From: Paraburkholderia phytofirmans OLGA172
Lineage (GTDB): Bacteria > Pseudomonadota > Gammaproteobacteria > Burkholderiales > Burkholderiaceae
Direction of reading: 5' to 3'
Assembly: GCF_001634365.1 (NCBI RefSeq)
Contig: NZ_CP014579.1
Coordinates: 1,922,001-1,986,000 of the forward strand
DNA: 64,000 nucleotides
In this document: piece after piece, positions 8,612 to 16,173 of the stretch
Position numbering within the stretch: position 1 is the first letter of the stretch
Layout: every line of letters begins with the position of its first letter
Position numbers and translations under genes: made by a program
Notes under the pieces: generated by a model
Told to the model about the DNA's origin: nothing
What the model saw: the letters and a program-made list of their open reading frames with translations, nothing else
The model's database searches: none

Positions 8612-10081
8612 CTAGAACGGATAAGCCGGAAGATCATCGCGGCTTGTCACCCACTGCCATTCCGTGAACTGGTCCGCGTTGGTCAGGGTGCTGTAGTTAT
8701 GCCCGTTGCCGGACAAACCCAGACCGCCCATCGGGCCAAACACCTCGTGATTGACCGTCTGGTCATTGATATGGACGATGCCGGCGTGCAGTCGGTCCGC
8801 GATCCGCTGGGCTCGCCGCAAATCGGAGGAAGCCACTGCCGCAACCAGGCCATACCGGGTCTGATTGGCGAGCGTTACCGCTTCGTCATCGTTCTTGAAC
8901 ACGGTCACTGCGGCGACGGGACCGAAGATCTCTTCCTCGAACGCAGGCATTCCCGGCGAGACGTCCACCATGACGGTCGGTTTAAAGAACAGCCCGTCGC
9001 GGGACCCACCGGCGAGAATCTTCGCGCCTTTGCCTACAGAGTCCGCTACGATGCGATCGACGTTTGCGGCCTGCCGTTCATTGATGATGGGGCCCAGGTG
9101 AACATTGTCCTTGAAGGGATCTCCCACCGTCAGCGCCCTGGCTCGCCTGACGAGGCTTTCAATGTAGGCGTCGGCAATGCTTTCGTGAACCAGATGCCGG
9201 CCCACGGCCATGCAGATTTGACCCTGATGCAAAAACGATCCCCATGCCCCGGCGCTCGCCGCGGCTTCGACATCGACGTCGCTAAGTACGACGTAGGGAT
9301 TCTTGCCACCGAGTTCGAGGTTCGCTCGCTTGAGCAGGCCGCCCGCTACTGCGCCGATCGCTTGCCCAACCCGCGTGGATCCCGTGAAGCTGATCATGTT
9401 GACAAGCGGATCCCGCACCAGGGCGTCACCCGTTTCCGCGCCACCGGGAAGGACATGCAACAGCCCCTCGGGCAGCCCCGCAGCCTCGAACAGCCGCGCA
9501 TACAGGACGCCGCCGCTGACCGGCGATTGAGGATCGGGCTTGAGCAGCACGGCGTTGCCAGTTGCGAGCGCCGGCGCGATGGCTCGTGCGGCCAGGATGA
9601 ACGGGGAGTTCCACGGCGTAATGACGCCGACCACGCCCAGGGGAATCCGGCGCGCAACGCTATGCCGCCCCTTCACGTCGCTGCTCGTAATCACGCCCGA
9701 TGGCCGGCTGCCCAACGCGGCACCTTCGAGTATCTCCCGAATCGCCATCTGCACCTCCATCTGCCCCTTCTGCCGTATCGACCCGGTCTCGCGGACAATC
9801 TGAAGCGCAATCTCGTCACGATGAACATGCAACAAACGAACGACCTCACGCAGAATATCCCCACGCTGAGGACCTGGTCTCGCGGCCCAGGCAGACTGCG
9901 CCTCTTTCGCGATAGCGGCGGCAGCGGACACGTCGGCGGCGGACGCACAGCCGATCGATCCCATTTCCGCGCCGGTAGCCTTCTCGGTCACTGGGATCGT
10001 ACCCGCGCCGCCAGTTTTCCATCCGCCACTATAGATTTTGTTATGCCACACGTCTGCTGGCGCCAATTCTGTCACCGACAT
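8612..10081 (-). CDS. NAD(P)-dependent aromatic aldehyde dehydrogenase (benzaldehyde/vanillin type)
   Basis: A 489-residue class-3 aldehyde dehydrogenase. Seen in order are the substrate approach motif VVGVITPWNSPF, the cofactor loop FTGSTRVGQAIG, the catalytic glutamate in LELGGKNPYVVL and the nucleophilic cysteine in FLHQGQICMAVGR. The QICMAVGR sequence is typical of benzaldehyde and vanillin dehydrogenases. AGGAG lies 7 nt before the ATG at 10079-10081, which favours this start over one 63 bp upstream that would overlap the decarboxylase gene. It lies 22 bp downstream of that gene, so the two form an operon. An attractive role is making 2,6-dihydroxybenzoate from its aldehyde; this is inference. 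Confidence 0.9.
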   Translation of the reverse strand: MSVTELAPADVWHNKIYSGGWKTGGAGTIPVTEKATGAEMGSIGCASAADVSAAAAIAKEAQSAWAARPGPQRGDILREVVRLLHVHRDEIALQIVRETGSIRQKGQMEVQMAIREILEGAALGSRPSGVITSSDVKGRHSVARRIPLGVVGVITPWNSPFILAARAIAPALATGNAVLLKPDPQSPVSGGVLYARLFEAAGLPEGLLHVLPGGAETGDALVRDPLVNMISFTGSTRVGQAIGAVAGGLLKRANLELGGKNPYVVLSDVDVEAAASAGAWGSFLHQGQICMAVGRHLVHESIADAYIESLVRRARALTVGDPFKDNVHLGPIINERQAANVDRIVADSVGKGAKILAGGSRDGLFFKPTVMVDVSPGMPAFEEEIFGPVAAVTVFKNDDEAVTLANQTRYGLVAAVASSDLRRAQRIADRLHAGIVHINDQTVNHEVFGPMGGLGLSGNGHNYSTLTNADQFTEWQWVTSRDDLPAYPF

Positions 10082-10103
10082 CCTGTTTCTCCTGTTTCCC
10101 GAA

Positions 10104-11075
10104 TCATTCAAGACCGAACAGACGCCGTGCGTTTTCCCGTCCAATCTTCACGCGATCGGTTTCGCTGATCGAGCACGTGTCGAACCACTGTGACGCCTCG
10201 TCATGCGTTTCGAACGGGTAGTCGACCGAATACATGATCCGGTCACTGCCAACCTCCAGCATCGCGGACTGAAGCGTCTGCGTTCTGAAATTCCCGCTCG
10301 TCGTGAGGTAGACGTTCTCCTGGAGATATTCGCCCACGCTGCGCTTGCACGGCAGCCCTCGTGGCGCCTTTTTGAGAATGTGGTCGACGCGCCAGACGTT
10401 GTACGGGATGCCCTCGCCGAGATGGCCAAGAATCATCTGCAACCCGGGATTGCGGTCGAACAGACCGGACGTCATCAGTCTCAGCGCGTGAATACTCGTT
10501 TCCACCGCGAACGCCCAGGTCGCCGCGGTCAGCCACGGAAAACCGTCGTAAATCGGTTCACGCGATGGCAGCGGATCCCGCGGATGCATATAGAAAGGCT
10601 TGCCGAGGGCCGCTGCGCTCGCCCAGAAATCGGCGAACTGCGGAGCGTCGTAGTACACGACATTTTCCGCATCGCCCACCTGGGAAAAGCCATTCACCAT
10701 GAAGCCATGGAATCCGAGATCCTTTACGCTGCGCTCGAGTTCACGTGCCGCTGCTTCGGGGTCCTGCATTGGCAACGCGGCGAATCCGCCCAGGCGAGAC
10801 GGATGACGGGCAACGTGTTCAGCGAGGACATCATTGGCCCGCCTCGCGACTTCAATCGCCTGTTTGGCGTCCGGGATACCCTCGATGCCGGGTGAGTTGA
10901 GCGACAGGATCGAATACTCCGTTCCGCCCTGCTCCATGCGCTCGAGTCGCTGCTGCTCAATGTCCATCAGATTGGACTTCAGCATTTCCCAAACAGCACC
11001 AGGCGCATAAATTTTCGACTGCTCAATGGTGAGGTCTATCGCAAAGTGCTCTTCAAGCGCAATCTTGTTTCTCAT
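10104..11075 (-). CDS. Gamma-resorcylate (2,6-dihydroxybenzoate) decarboxylase
   Basis: A 323-residue amidohydrolase-fold, Zn/Mn-dependent nonoxidative decarboxylase. Sequence and spacing closely follow the well-studied Rhizobium gamma-resorcylate decarboxylase: KIALEEHFAI opens the protein with E8 and H10, H164 lies in FYMHPRDPLP, H218 in ILGHLGEG and the metal-binding aspartate is D285 in SVDYPFE. ITTSGNFRTQT and RVKIGRENARRLF equivalents are conserved. The reaction is 2,6-dihydroxybenzoate to resorcinol plus CO2. The start at 11075 (MRNKIAL) has TTGGAG upstream; a start six codons earlier is possible but has no ribosome site. It heads the minus-strand operon and has twin MarR-type operators upstream. 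Confidence 0.9.
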   Translation of the reverse strand: MRNKIALEEHFAIDLTIEQSKIYAPGAVWEMLKSNLMDIEQQRLERMEQGGTEYSILSLNSPGIEGIPDAKQAIEVARRANDVLAEHVARHPSRLGGFAALPMQDPEAAARELERSVKDLGFHGFMVNGFSQVGDAENVVYYDAPQFADFWASAAALGKPFYMHPRDPLPSREPIYDGFPWLTAATWAFAVETSIHALRLMTSGLFDRNPGLQMILGHLGEGIPYNVWRVDHILKKAPRGLPCKRSVGEYLQENVYLTTSGNFRTQTLQSAMLEVGSDRIMYSVDYPFETHDEASQWFDTCSISETDRVKIGRENARRLFGLE

Positions 11076-11164
11076 TGATCTGCTCCAATTCAACGCGTCG
11101 CAACCTCATCTGTGAAAAGGACGATGAGGGGCATCACATGGGTTTGTCCCGCCCGGCGAGATAT

Positions 11165-11210
11165 TTGATTTTTCAACTATATGCGCCGAACTTTACTTGA
11201 TTTTTCAAGT
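11165..11210. promoter_or_regulatory. Twin TTGA-N4-TCAA operators before the decarboxylase operon
   Basis: TTGATTTTTCAA occurs at 11165-11176 and again at 11197-11208, where it extends to the 16-bp palindrome 11195-11210 (ACTTGA-TTTT-TCAAGT). The centres are 32 bp apart, three helical turns. The sites lie about 90-135 bp upstream of the decarboxylase start. The same pair with nearly the same spacing precedes the marR gene, so the MarR protein is the likely ligand. Confidence 0.7.
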
Positions 11211-11234
11211 ACGTATACCCCATGTAAACCCTGG

Positions 11235-11500
11235 GCCAGTTCGCCTCTTTCCAGAATCGTCAACTGTCTCGAGAGTCGAGAACCGGTGAGACGCGAGCGG
11301 AGCTCGACTGGCAGACGGTCGATCGGGGTTGTCCCGGCGGTAAAGGGAGAAGGATTTGCGCCCCCCCATCGTTGCGGCCACGAAACGCCATGAGTCGGTG
11401 GCCCCTTCAGGTTTCACCGCAGGAGATGGTCGGACGCTTCGCTCGATGGTGCTCAAGTTGTGCGAGAACGCTGGCGCTATCGCACCGCACAGGTTAAGTC
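11235..11500 (+). pseudogene. Decayed tandem duplicate of the MarR gene
   Basis: DNA from about 11240 onward aligns with the second half of the intact marR gene just downstream. TCCAGAATCGTCAACTGTCT matches the helix region, and a long stretch around GCCATGAGTCGGTGG is nearly identical. The surviving reading frame gives KRHESVAPSGFTAGDG then LRSMVLKLCENAGA, against KRHESVVLSGFAAGDV and LRSMLLRLYENSGA in the intact copy. Frameshifts break the middle and the N-terminal half is gone. It records a tandem duplication with loss of one copy. Confidence 0.8.
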
Positions 11501-11514
11501 GGGTGACGTATTAT

Positions 11515-11559
11515 TTGATTATTCAATTACTGGGGCGCAAGGTATAATTGAATTATCAA
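11515..11559. promoter_or_regulatory. Twin TTGA-N4-TCAA operators before marR
   Basis: TTGATTATTCAA (11515-11526) and TTGAATTATCAA (11548-11559) are spaced 33 bp centre to centre. Together the outer arms form one large near-perfect inverted repeat of 15-bp arms around a GC-rich 15-bp centre. They end about 40 bp before the marR start, a position suited to autorepression. The same doublet occurs upstream of the gamma-resorcylate decarboxylase operon. Confidence 0.7.
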
Positions 11560-11599
11560 ACATATTGGCTCACGTAAACCCTCAATCCCGGCGACGATC

Positions 11600-12058
11600 G
11601 TGAACACTCCAAAGCGACCAGAAGAACTGGAAAAGGCGATTCCCTTCCTGATGGCACGTGCCACCAGCCGAATGGGAAACGCGTTCTCGAAGGCACTTAA
11701 ACCGTTTGGCCTGAACCTCAGCGAGTGGCGAGTCTGTGCCTCGCTTCTGTATGTTCCGGGTCAGACTTTGTCTGAACTGTCTGTCCATGCATCATCGGAT
11801 ATTTCGGCGCTCTCCAGAATCATCGATCGTCTCGAGGGGCAGGAGTTGGTGCGACGGGAGAGGAGTGAGACAGATGGACGGTCGATCAGGGTCGTTCTAA
11901 CGGAAAGGGGAGAAGAGCTTGCTCTGCGCATCGTCCCTGTCGCAAAGCGCCATGAGTCGGTGGTTCTCTCAGGCTTCGCCGCAGGCGACGTCAAGGTGTT
12001 GCGCTCCATGTTGCTCAGGTTGTACGAAAACTCAGGCGCGCTTGACGATCTGCCTTAA
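11600..12058 (+). CDS. MarR-family transcriptional regulator
   Basis: A 152-residue winged-helix protein with the full MarR pattern: dimerisation helix at the N-terminus, SEWRVCASLLYVPGQTLSEL leading to the recognition helix region DISALSRIIDRLEGQELV, and the wing RRERSETDGRSIRVVLTERG. MarR regulators typically release DNA on binding phenolic acids. Its own promoter and that of the divergently placed decarboxylase operon carry matching twin operators, so it probably represses both and responds to gamma-resorcylate or resorcinol. The start is a GTG at 11600; an ATG at 11651 would remove part of the dimerisation helix and is less likely. Gamma-resorcylate clusters elsewhere also carry MarR-type regulators, which supports the assignment. 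Confidence 0.9.
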   Translation: MNTPKRPEELEKAIPFLMARATSRMGNAFSKALKPFGLNLSEWRVCASLLYVPGQTLSELSVHASSDISALSRIIDRLEGQELVRRERSETDGRSIRVVLTERGEELALRIVPVAKRHESVVLSGFAAGDVKVLRSMLLRLYENSGALDDLP

Positions 12059-12164
12059 CCTCGCTCCAGTGGTCGGTTTTTTTGCGCGGAGTCAACGGTT
12101 CCAGTTGACGCATCCCACGGCGGCCGCGACGACCTCGATTGGATTTGCCACGTTCGCTGGACCA

Positions 12165-13130
12165 TTAGCGGGCCTGGTTTGTCTGCGAAGTGCGTGCGCT
12201 GAAGGCAATCTTCGGCACGGTGTTCCAGCGAGCTTCCAGATCCTGTTTCTTGACATGCTCGCTCAATGCATCCGCAAACACGCGAATTTTCGCAGGCTGG
12301 TTCCGCCGGCTCTGATATGCGAGGTTGATCGTCAGAGGCGGCAACTCCCAGTCGCTCAATAGCGGTATCAGCCGGCCTGCAACGATATCCTCATGCACGA
12401 TGTACAGCGGCTGAATGACGATCCCCAGCCCGGCGCGCCCTGCGGCGCAAATGACCTGCCCTTCGTTTGACTCCAGCGCCGCACTGATCGGAATGTTGCG
12501 TCGTTCCCGGTCCCGCTTCAATTGCAACAGATGTGGGTTCGCCGCGTAGCTATAGACGAGCAAGTTATGCTGTGCGATGTCTTCGGGCGTCTCCGGCACG
12601 CCGTGCTGCGCCAGATAGGCAGGCGACGCGGCCAGCACGCGGCGCGTATGCGCGAGCCGCCGCACAGTAATGCCCGAGTCGCCCTCGTGCTCACGCGTGC
12701 GGATCGCGACATCGATGCCCGCCTCGATGAAATTCGGGTAACGGTTCGCCGCCGTTATCTGGACAACGAGTTCAGGGTAGCGTTGATTGAATTCCGGCAG
12801 CCACGGTGCGATGTGCAACATCGCGAACGATATCGAGCTTGTCACACGCAACACGCCCCTTGGCCTCTGGGCCATGTCGCTGACTGCGATATCCGCTTCG
12901 GCAAGGTCAGCAAGGATCGACACGCAGCGACGTTGATACTCGCGCCCTGCATCCGTTAGCCATAGTCGGCGCGTGGTCCGCTCGACGAGGCGCGCTCCCA
13001 ACCGGTCTTCCAGCGCGCTCAACATGCGGCTCGCCGCGGCGTTTGAAATGCCAAGCCGCTCCGCCGCCTGGGACAGGCTGCCGAGGTCTGCCGTCAGCAC
13101 GAAGAACTCCATTTGCGTGTAGCGATCCAT
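12165..13130 (-). CDS. LysR-family transcriptional regulator
   Basis: A 321-residue LysR protein. The N-terminal helix-turn-helix (about residues 1-60) reads FFVLTADLGSLSQAAERLG with SNAAASRMLSALEDRLGARL and RTTRRLWLTDAG. The rest is the two-lobed effector domain, with GRAGLGIVIQPLYIV near the C-terminus. It is transcribed divergently from the hydroxyquinol dioxygenase gene across a 131-bp gap that holds an 8+8 bp dyad. That layout is the standard one for a LysR activator of a ring-cleavage operon, with hydroxyquinol or maleylacetate pathway intermediates as possible inducers. Sequence type is closer to the AaeR/DmlR-like branch than to CatR/ClcR, so the inducer cannot be named. Confidence 0.92.
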   Translation of the reverse strand: MDRYTQMEFFVLTADLGSLSQAAERLGISNAAASRMLSALEDRLGARLVERTTRRLWLTDAGREYQRRCVSILADLAEADIAVSDMAQRPRGVLRVTSSISFAMLHIAPWLPEFNQRYPELVVQITAANRYPNFIEAGIDVAIRTREHEGDSGITVRRLAHTRRVLAASPAYLAQHGVPETPEDIAQHNLLVYSYAANPHLLQLKRDRERRNIPISAALESNEGQVICAAGRAGLGIVIQPLYIVHEDIVAGRLIPLLSDWELPPLTINLAYQSRRNQPAKIRVFADALSEHVKKQDLEARWNTVPKIAFSARTSQTNQAR

Positions 13131-13152
13131 GTGACGACTTTTCCGCTTACTG

Positions 13153-13182
13153 GAAATATGTTTTTACTATAGCTCATATTTC
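13153..13182. promoter_or_regulatory. LysR-type dyad operator
   Basis: GAAATATG (13153-13160) and CATATTTC (13175-13182) form a perfect 8-bp inverted repeat with a 14-bp centre. It lies 23 bp from the lysR start on one side and 80 bp from the dioxygenase start on the other. This matches the recognition-site position of divergent LysR systems, and the dyad contains A/T at the expected T-N11-A type spacing. Confidence 0.65.
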
Positions 13183-13261
13183 TCCTCGAAGAACGCCGTT
13201 ACAGTAGGAAGAGACCCCATCCAAGGGCTGAGGTCAGCAACGTGGATTTCAAGGAAAGACC

Positions 13262-14146
13262 ATGCGCAATATCAACGAAGACACCATCACCCAGGCGGTG
13301 CTCGCGGCGATGACCGGCTGTACCAACGACAGGCTGCGCACCGTGATGACGAGCCTTGTCCAGCATTTGCATTCGTTCGCAAGAGACGTGAAACTGACCG
13401 AGAATGAATGGCTGTACGCAATTAACTTTCTCACCGACGTTGGTCATATCACTGATCAAAAACGTCAGGAGTTCGTACTTCTGTCGGATACGCTCGGTTT
13501 GTCGATGCTGGTTACGACACAGAACAACCGCAAGCCGGCCGAATGCACGGAAGCAACCGTTCTTGGTCCCTTCTTTGTTTCAGGCGCCCCCGAATACGCG
13601 AACGGAGACGATATTTCCAACGGTGCGGCAGGCCTCCCCTGTTTTGTTACCGGCAGCGTTCGGGGTCTTTCGGGAGAACCTGTCGCCGGGGCAGCGATCG
13701 AAGTCTGGCAATCCGATGAAGACGGGTACTACGACGTGCAGTACGGGGACCCTCTGGAAGAAAAGGTAGAGTATCAAGCCCGTGGTCGTTTGCAGACGCT
13801 GCCTGACGGGCTCTTTCATTTCCGCTCGATTCTCGCCGAGGCCTATCCCATTCCGCACGACGGACCGGTTGGCAGAATGCTTGATGCGCTCGGACGCCAT
13901 CCGTGGCGCCCGGCCCACCTGCACTTCTGGATCAAGGCGCCAGGGTACGAACCTTTGATTACACACGTGTTCCGGAATGGGGACAAGTATCTCGACTCGG
14001 ACGCCGTGTTCGGCGTGCGCTCAACGTTGATCGTCGACTGGGTCGAGCATCCGCCGGGTATCGCACCGGACGGCACTGCGATGGAGACCCGGTTTTACAC
14101 GCTCGACTATGACTTCGTTCTTAACCCTTCGGAGCAGGGAGCATGA
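13262..14146 (+). CDS. Hydroxyquinol 1,2-dioxygenase (intradiol ring-cleavage)
   Basis: A 294-residue non-haem Fe(III) dioxygenase. An N-terminal helical dimerisation domain (about residues 1-100) is followed by the intradiol beta-barrel: EATVLGPFF, AAIEVWQSDEDGYYDVQY and the cleft motif HPWRPAHLHFWI. The four iron ligands are seen as Y157, Y195 (AEAYPIP), H219 and H221. Length and sequence favour the hydroxyquinol class over catechol dioxygenases. The reaction is 1,2,4-trihydroxybenzene to maleylacetate. AAGGAAAG precedes the ATG. The stop overlaps the start of a 25-codon ORF, and maleylacetate reductase follows 60 bp on, so the genes form one operon driven from the LysR-controlled promoter. 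Confidence 0.93.
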   Translation: MRNINEDTITQAVLAAMTGCTNDRLRTVMTSLVQHLHSFARDVKLTENEWLYAINFLTDVGHITDQKRQEFVLLSDTLGLSMLVTTQNNRKPAECTEATVLGPFFVSGAPEYANGDDISNGAAGLPCFVTGSVRGLSGEPVAGAAIEVWQSDEDGYYDVQYGDPLEEKVEYQARGRLQTLPDGLFHFRSILAEAYPIPHDGPVGRMLDALGRHPWRPAHLHFWIKAPGYEPLITHVFRNGDKYLDSDAVFGVRSTLIVDWVEHPPGIAPDGTAMETRFYTLDYDFVLNPSEQGA

Positions 14147-14220
14147 GCGCGCATATCGATACGCAGCACGTGCCAGAGAACGGGCACACCGAAGAAGGGA
14201 CCCACGATGTCAACATCTGA
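14143..14220 (+). CDS. 25-residue ORF bridging two operon genes (unknown, possibly a gene remnant)
   Basis: ATG at 14143 overlaps the TGA of the dioxygenase gene (ATGA), and the frame runs 25 codons to a TGA at 14218-14220, 14 bp inside the start of maleylacetate reductase. The peptide is rich in His, Glu and Thr with no membrane segment and no recognised family. Stop-start overlap at both ends suggests it could pass ribosomes between the two enzymes. It may equally be the worn-down trace of a gene that once lay between them. Confidence 0.3.
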   Translation: MSAHIDTQHVPENGHTEEGTHDVNI

Positions 14221-15280
14221 ATTCGTCTATAACGGGCGCGCTACACGCGTCGTCTTTGGGAGCGGCTCACGCACCCACATCGAACGTGAATTGCACACGC
14301 TGCACGTACGGCGCGCTCTGGTTCTCTGTAGTCAGGAGCAGCGCACACTGGGTGTAGCGGTTGCCGACCAGTTAGGTTCGCTCGCAGCGGGTGTGTTTGA
14401 TCGCGCTGCCATGCACGTGCCGGTTGAGCTGGTCACGGAAGTGCGCACGCTTGCCGCATCGCTGAATGCCGACTGCGTCATCGCCGTGGGCGGCGGCTCC
14501 GCAATTGGCCTCGCGAAGGGTCTTGCCCTTGAGACGAGCCTGCCCATTCTCGCCGTGCCGACCACCTACGCTGGCAGTGAAATGACGCCCATATTCGGGT
14601 TGACCGAATCAGGCCTGAAACGGACTGGCACTGATTTGCGCGTATTGCCCAAAACGGTAGTCTACGATCCAGACCTGACCCTGACCCTGCCAGTAAGCCT
14701 GTCAGTGACAAGCGGCATCAATGCAATCGCACACGCGGCAGAAGGTCTGTATTCGCGTGATGCAAATCCTCTTACCAGCCTGATGGCCGAAGAGGGCATC
14801 GCGGCGCTTGCGCGCAGCTTACCCAAAATCGTCGCACAGCCCAACGACCCATCTGCGCGCGCCGATGCGCTCTATGGCGCCTGGCTTTGCGGCACAGTGC
14901 TCGGAAGCGTCGGTATGGCGTTGCATCACAAGCTATGCCATACGCTCGGCGGCAGTTTCAATCTGCCGCACGCACCCACCCACACCATTGTGCTGCCACA
15001 CGCATTGGCGTACAACGCCGACGCTGTGCCCGACGCGGTGCGACGGATCGCGCGGGCGATCGGACACGACAATGCCGCGCAAGGTCTATACGAACTCGCG
15101 CGCGCAAACGGTGCGCCCGTCGCACTGAAGGAAATCGGCATGCTCGAGGAACAACTCGACCAGGCCGCCGACATTGCGTGCAACAACGCTTACTGGAATC
15201 CGCGTCCGCTAGAACGCGGCGCGATTCGCGCATTGTTGCAGCGGGCATTCGACGGTAGCGCGCCAAATGATGGCTTGTAA
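14207..15280 (+). CDS. Maleylacetate reductase
   Basis: A 357-residue iron-type alcohol dehydrogenase-fold enzyme. It shows the nucleotide-binding motif VIAVGGGSAIGLAKGLAL, then LPILAVPTTYAGSEMTPIFGLTE, which is diagnostic of maleylacetate reductases, and the helical C-terminal domain with HHKLCHTLGGSFNLPHAPTH. It reduces maleylacetate to 3-oxoadipate with NAD(P)H, completing the hydroxyquinol branch before the beta-ketoadipate thiolase steps, which are not in this window. AAGGGA precedes the ATG. It is the last gene of the LysR-controlled operon. Confidence 0.94.
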   Translation: MSTSEFVYNGRATRVVFGSGSRTHIERELHTLHVRRALVLCSQEQRTLGVAVADQLGSLAAGVFDRAAMHVPVELVTEVRTLAASLNADCVIAVGGGSAIGLAKGLALETSLPILAVPTTYAGSEMTPIFGLTESGLKRTGTDLRVLPKTVVYDPDLTLTLPVSLSVTSGINAIAHAAEGLYSRDANPLTSLMAEEGIAALARSLPKIVAQPNDPSARADALYGAWLCGTVLGSVGMALHHKLCHTLGGSFNLPHAPTHTIVLPHALAYNADAVPDAVRRIARAIGHDNAAQGLYELARANGAPVALKEIGMLEEQLDQAADIACNNAYWNPRPLERGAIRALLQRAFDGSAPNDGL

Positions 15281-15458
15281 AGCGAGTTCCGGTTTGCGTG
15301 TCACTCTATCAAAAGTGCATTTACAGCGCTCATACAAAGTACTGTCGACACAATCGATAATTATGGAGCAGACCCTGGTTTAAAATCGGTAGATTATTTA
15401 ATTTTATGCTACTGTGACTCATTGATATTCGTTTCAAAATGTCGCAGCGTATTCGCAA

Positions 15459-16142
15459 ATGGCGTCACGAGCACTCCCTGATGAAAGAATCGCCCGGGCG
15501 CGTCGCCCGGCGAAACTGAAGCGTACTGAGCAGCAACGTGCGCAGGAAACTCGTTCGGCCATTTTAAATGCGGCGCTTACCGAGTTTTCATCAAAGGGTT
15601 TCGAGGCCACGAGTATTCGCAGCATTGCAGAACGAATCGGGAAGCAGCATCCGCTCATTACCTATCACTTTCGTTCCAAAGAAATTCTGTGGCAGGCGGT
15701 GGCCGAATATGTATTCGAACGTGTCCAGCAAGAACGCGATGCAAGTCTACTCAGTTTTGGCCCAGCTAGTGCAGTCGATCGGCTCAAGCTGGCGTATAGG
15801 GCGCTGTTTCGCTTCACTGTAGACTTTCCCGAATTTCACCGCTTCGTCCTTCAGGAATCGCTAGGTTACAGCTCGCGGCTGCAATGGCTGGCGGATATCA
15901 TCTTGAAACCACTGCTCGATTGGCTGCTGCCGCAAATCCGCGCGGTCCAGGAGGAGCACGCGGTACCCAACGTCGACCCGATTGTTTTCCACTACATGTT
16001 GATTAGTCTGACGTCGACCCTGTCGGGCTTCGCTCCGGAAATTTCGGCGACCAGTAATCTATCACCGTCCGATCCGGCGCTGGCTAAAGAATATTGGTGC
16101 ACCGTAGAGCAGCTCGTGTTTGGCGCATCTGCATCACGTTAG
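15459..16142 (+). CDS. TetR-family regulator (paralog of the one at 28248)
   Basis: A 227-residue TetR protein. The DNA-binding domain (about residues 20-75) reads RSAILNAALTEFSSKGFEAT then IRSIAERIGKQHPLITYHF. The ligand domain contains FRFTVDFPEFHRFVLQESLG. About two thirds of residues are shared with the TetR at 28248-29006, including the unusual HPLITYHFRSKEILWQAVAEYVFER segment, so the two arose by duplication. They bracket a minus-strand catabolic cluster, and this gene converges on its last gene (32 bp apart). It probably regulates the cluster; which paralog binds which promoter cannot be told. No strong ribosome site is seen before the ATG. Confidence 0.9.
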   Translation: MASRALPDERIARARRPAKLKRTEQQRAQETRSAILNAALTEFSSKGFEATSIRSIAERIGKQHPLITYHFRSKEILWQAVAEYVFERVQQERDASLLSFGPASAVDRLKLAYRALFRFTVDFPEFHRFVLQESLGYSSRLQWLADIILKPLLDWLLPQIRAVQEEHAVPNVDPIVFHYMLISLTSTLSGFAPEISATSNLSPSDPALAKEYWCTVEQLVFGASASR

Positions 16143-16173
16143 GCGATCCCCGTTGGCACACCAAGCACCAAGC

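Noticed and set aside
8507..10168. Plus-strand open frame of 553 codons
   Set aside because: It is the antisense of the aldehyde dehydrogenase gene, with no family motifs and His/Arg-rich shadow composition.
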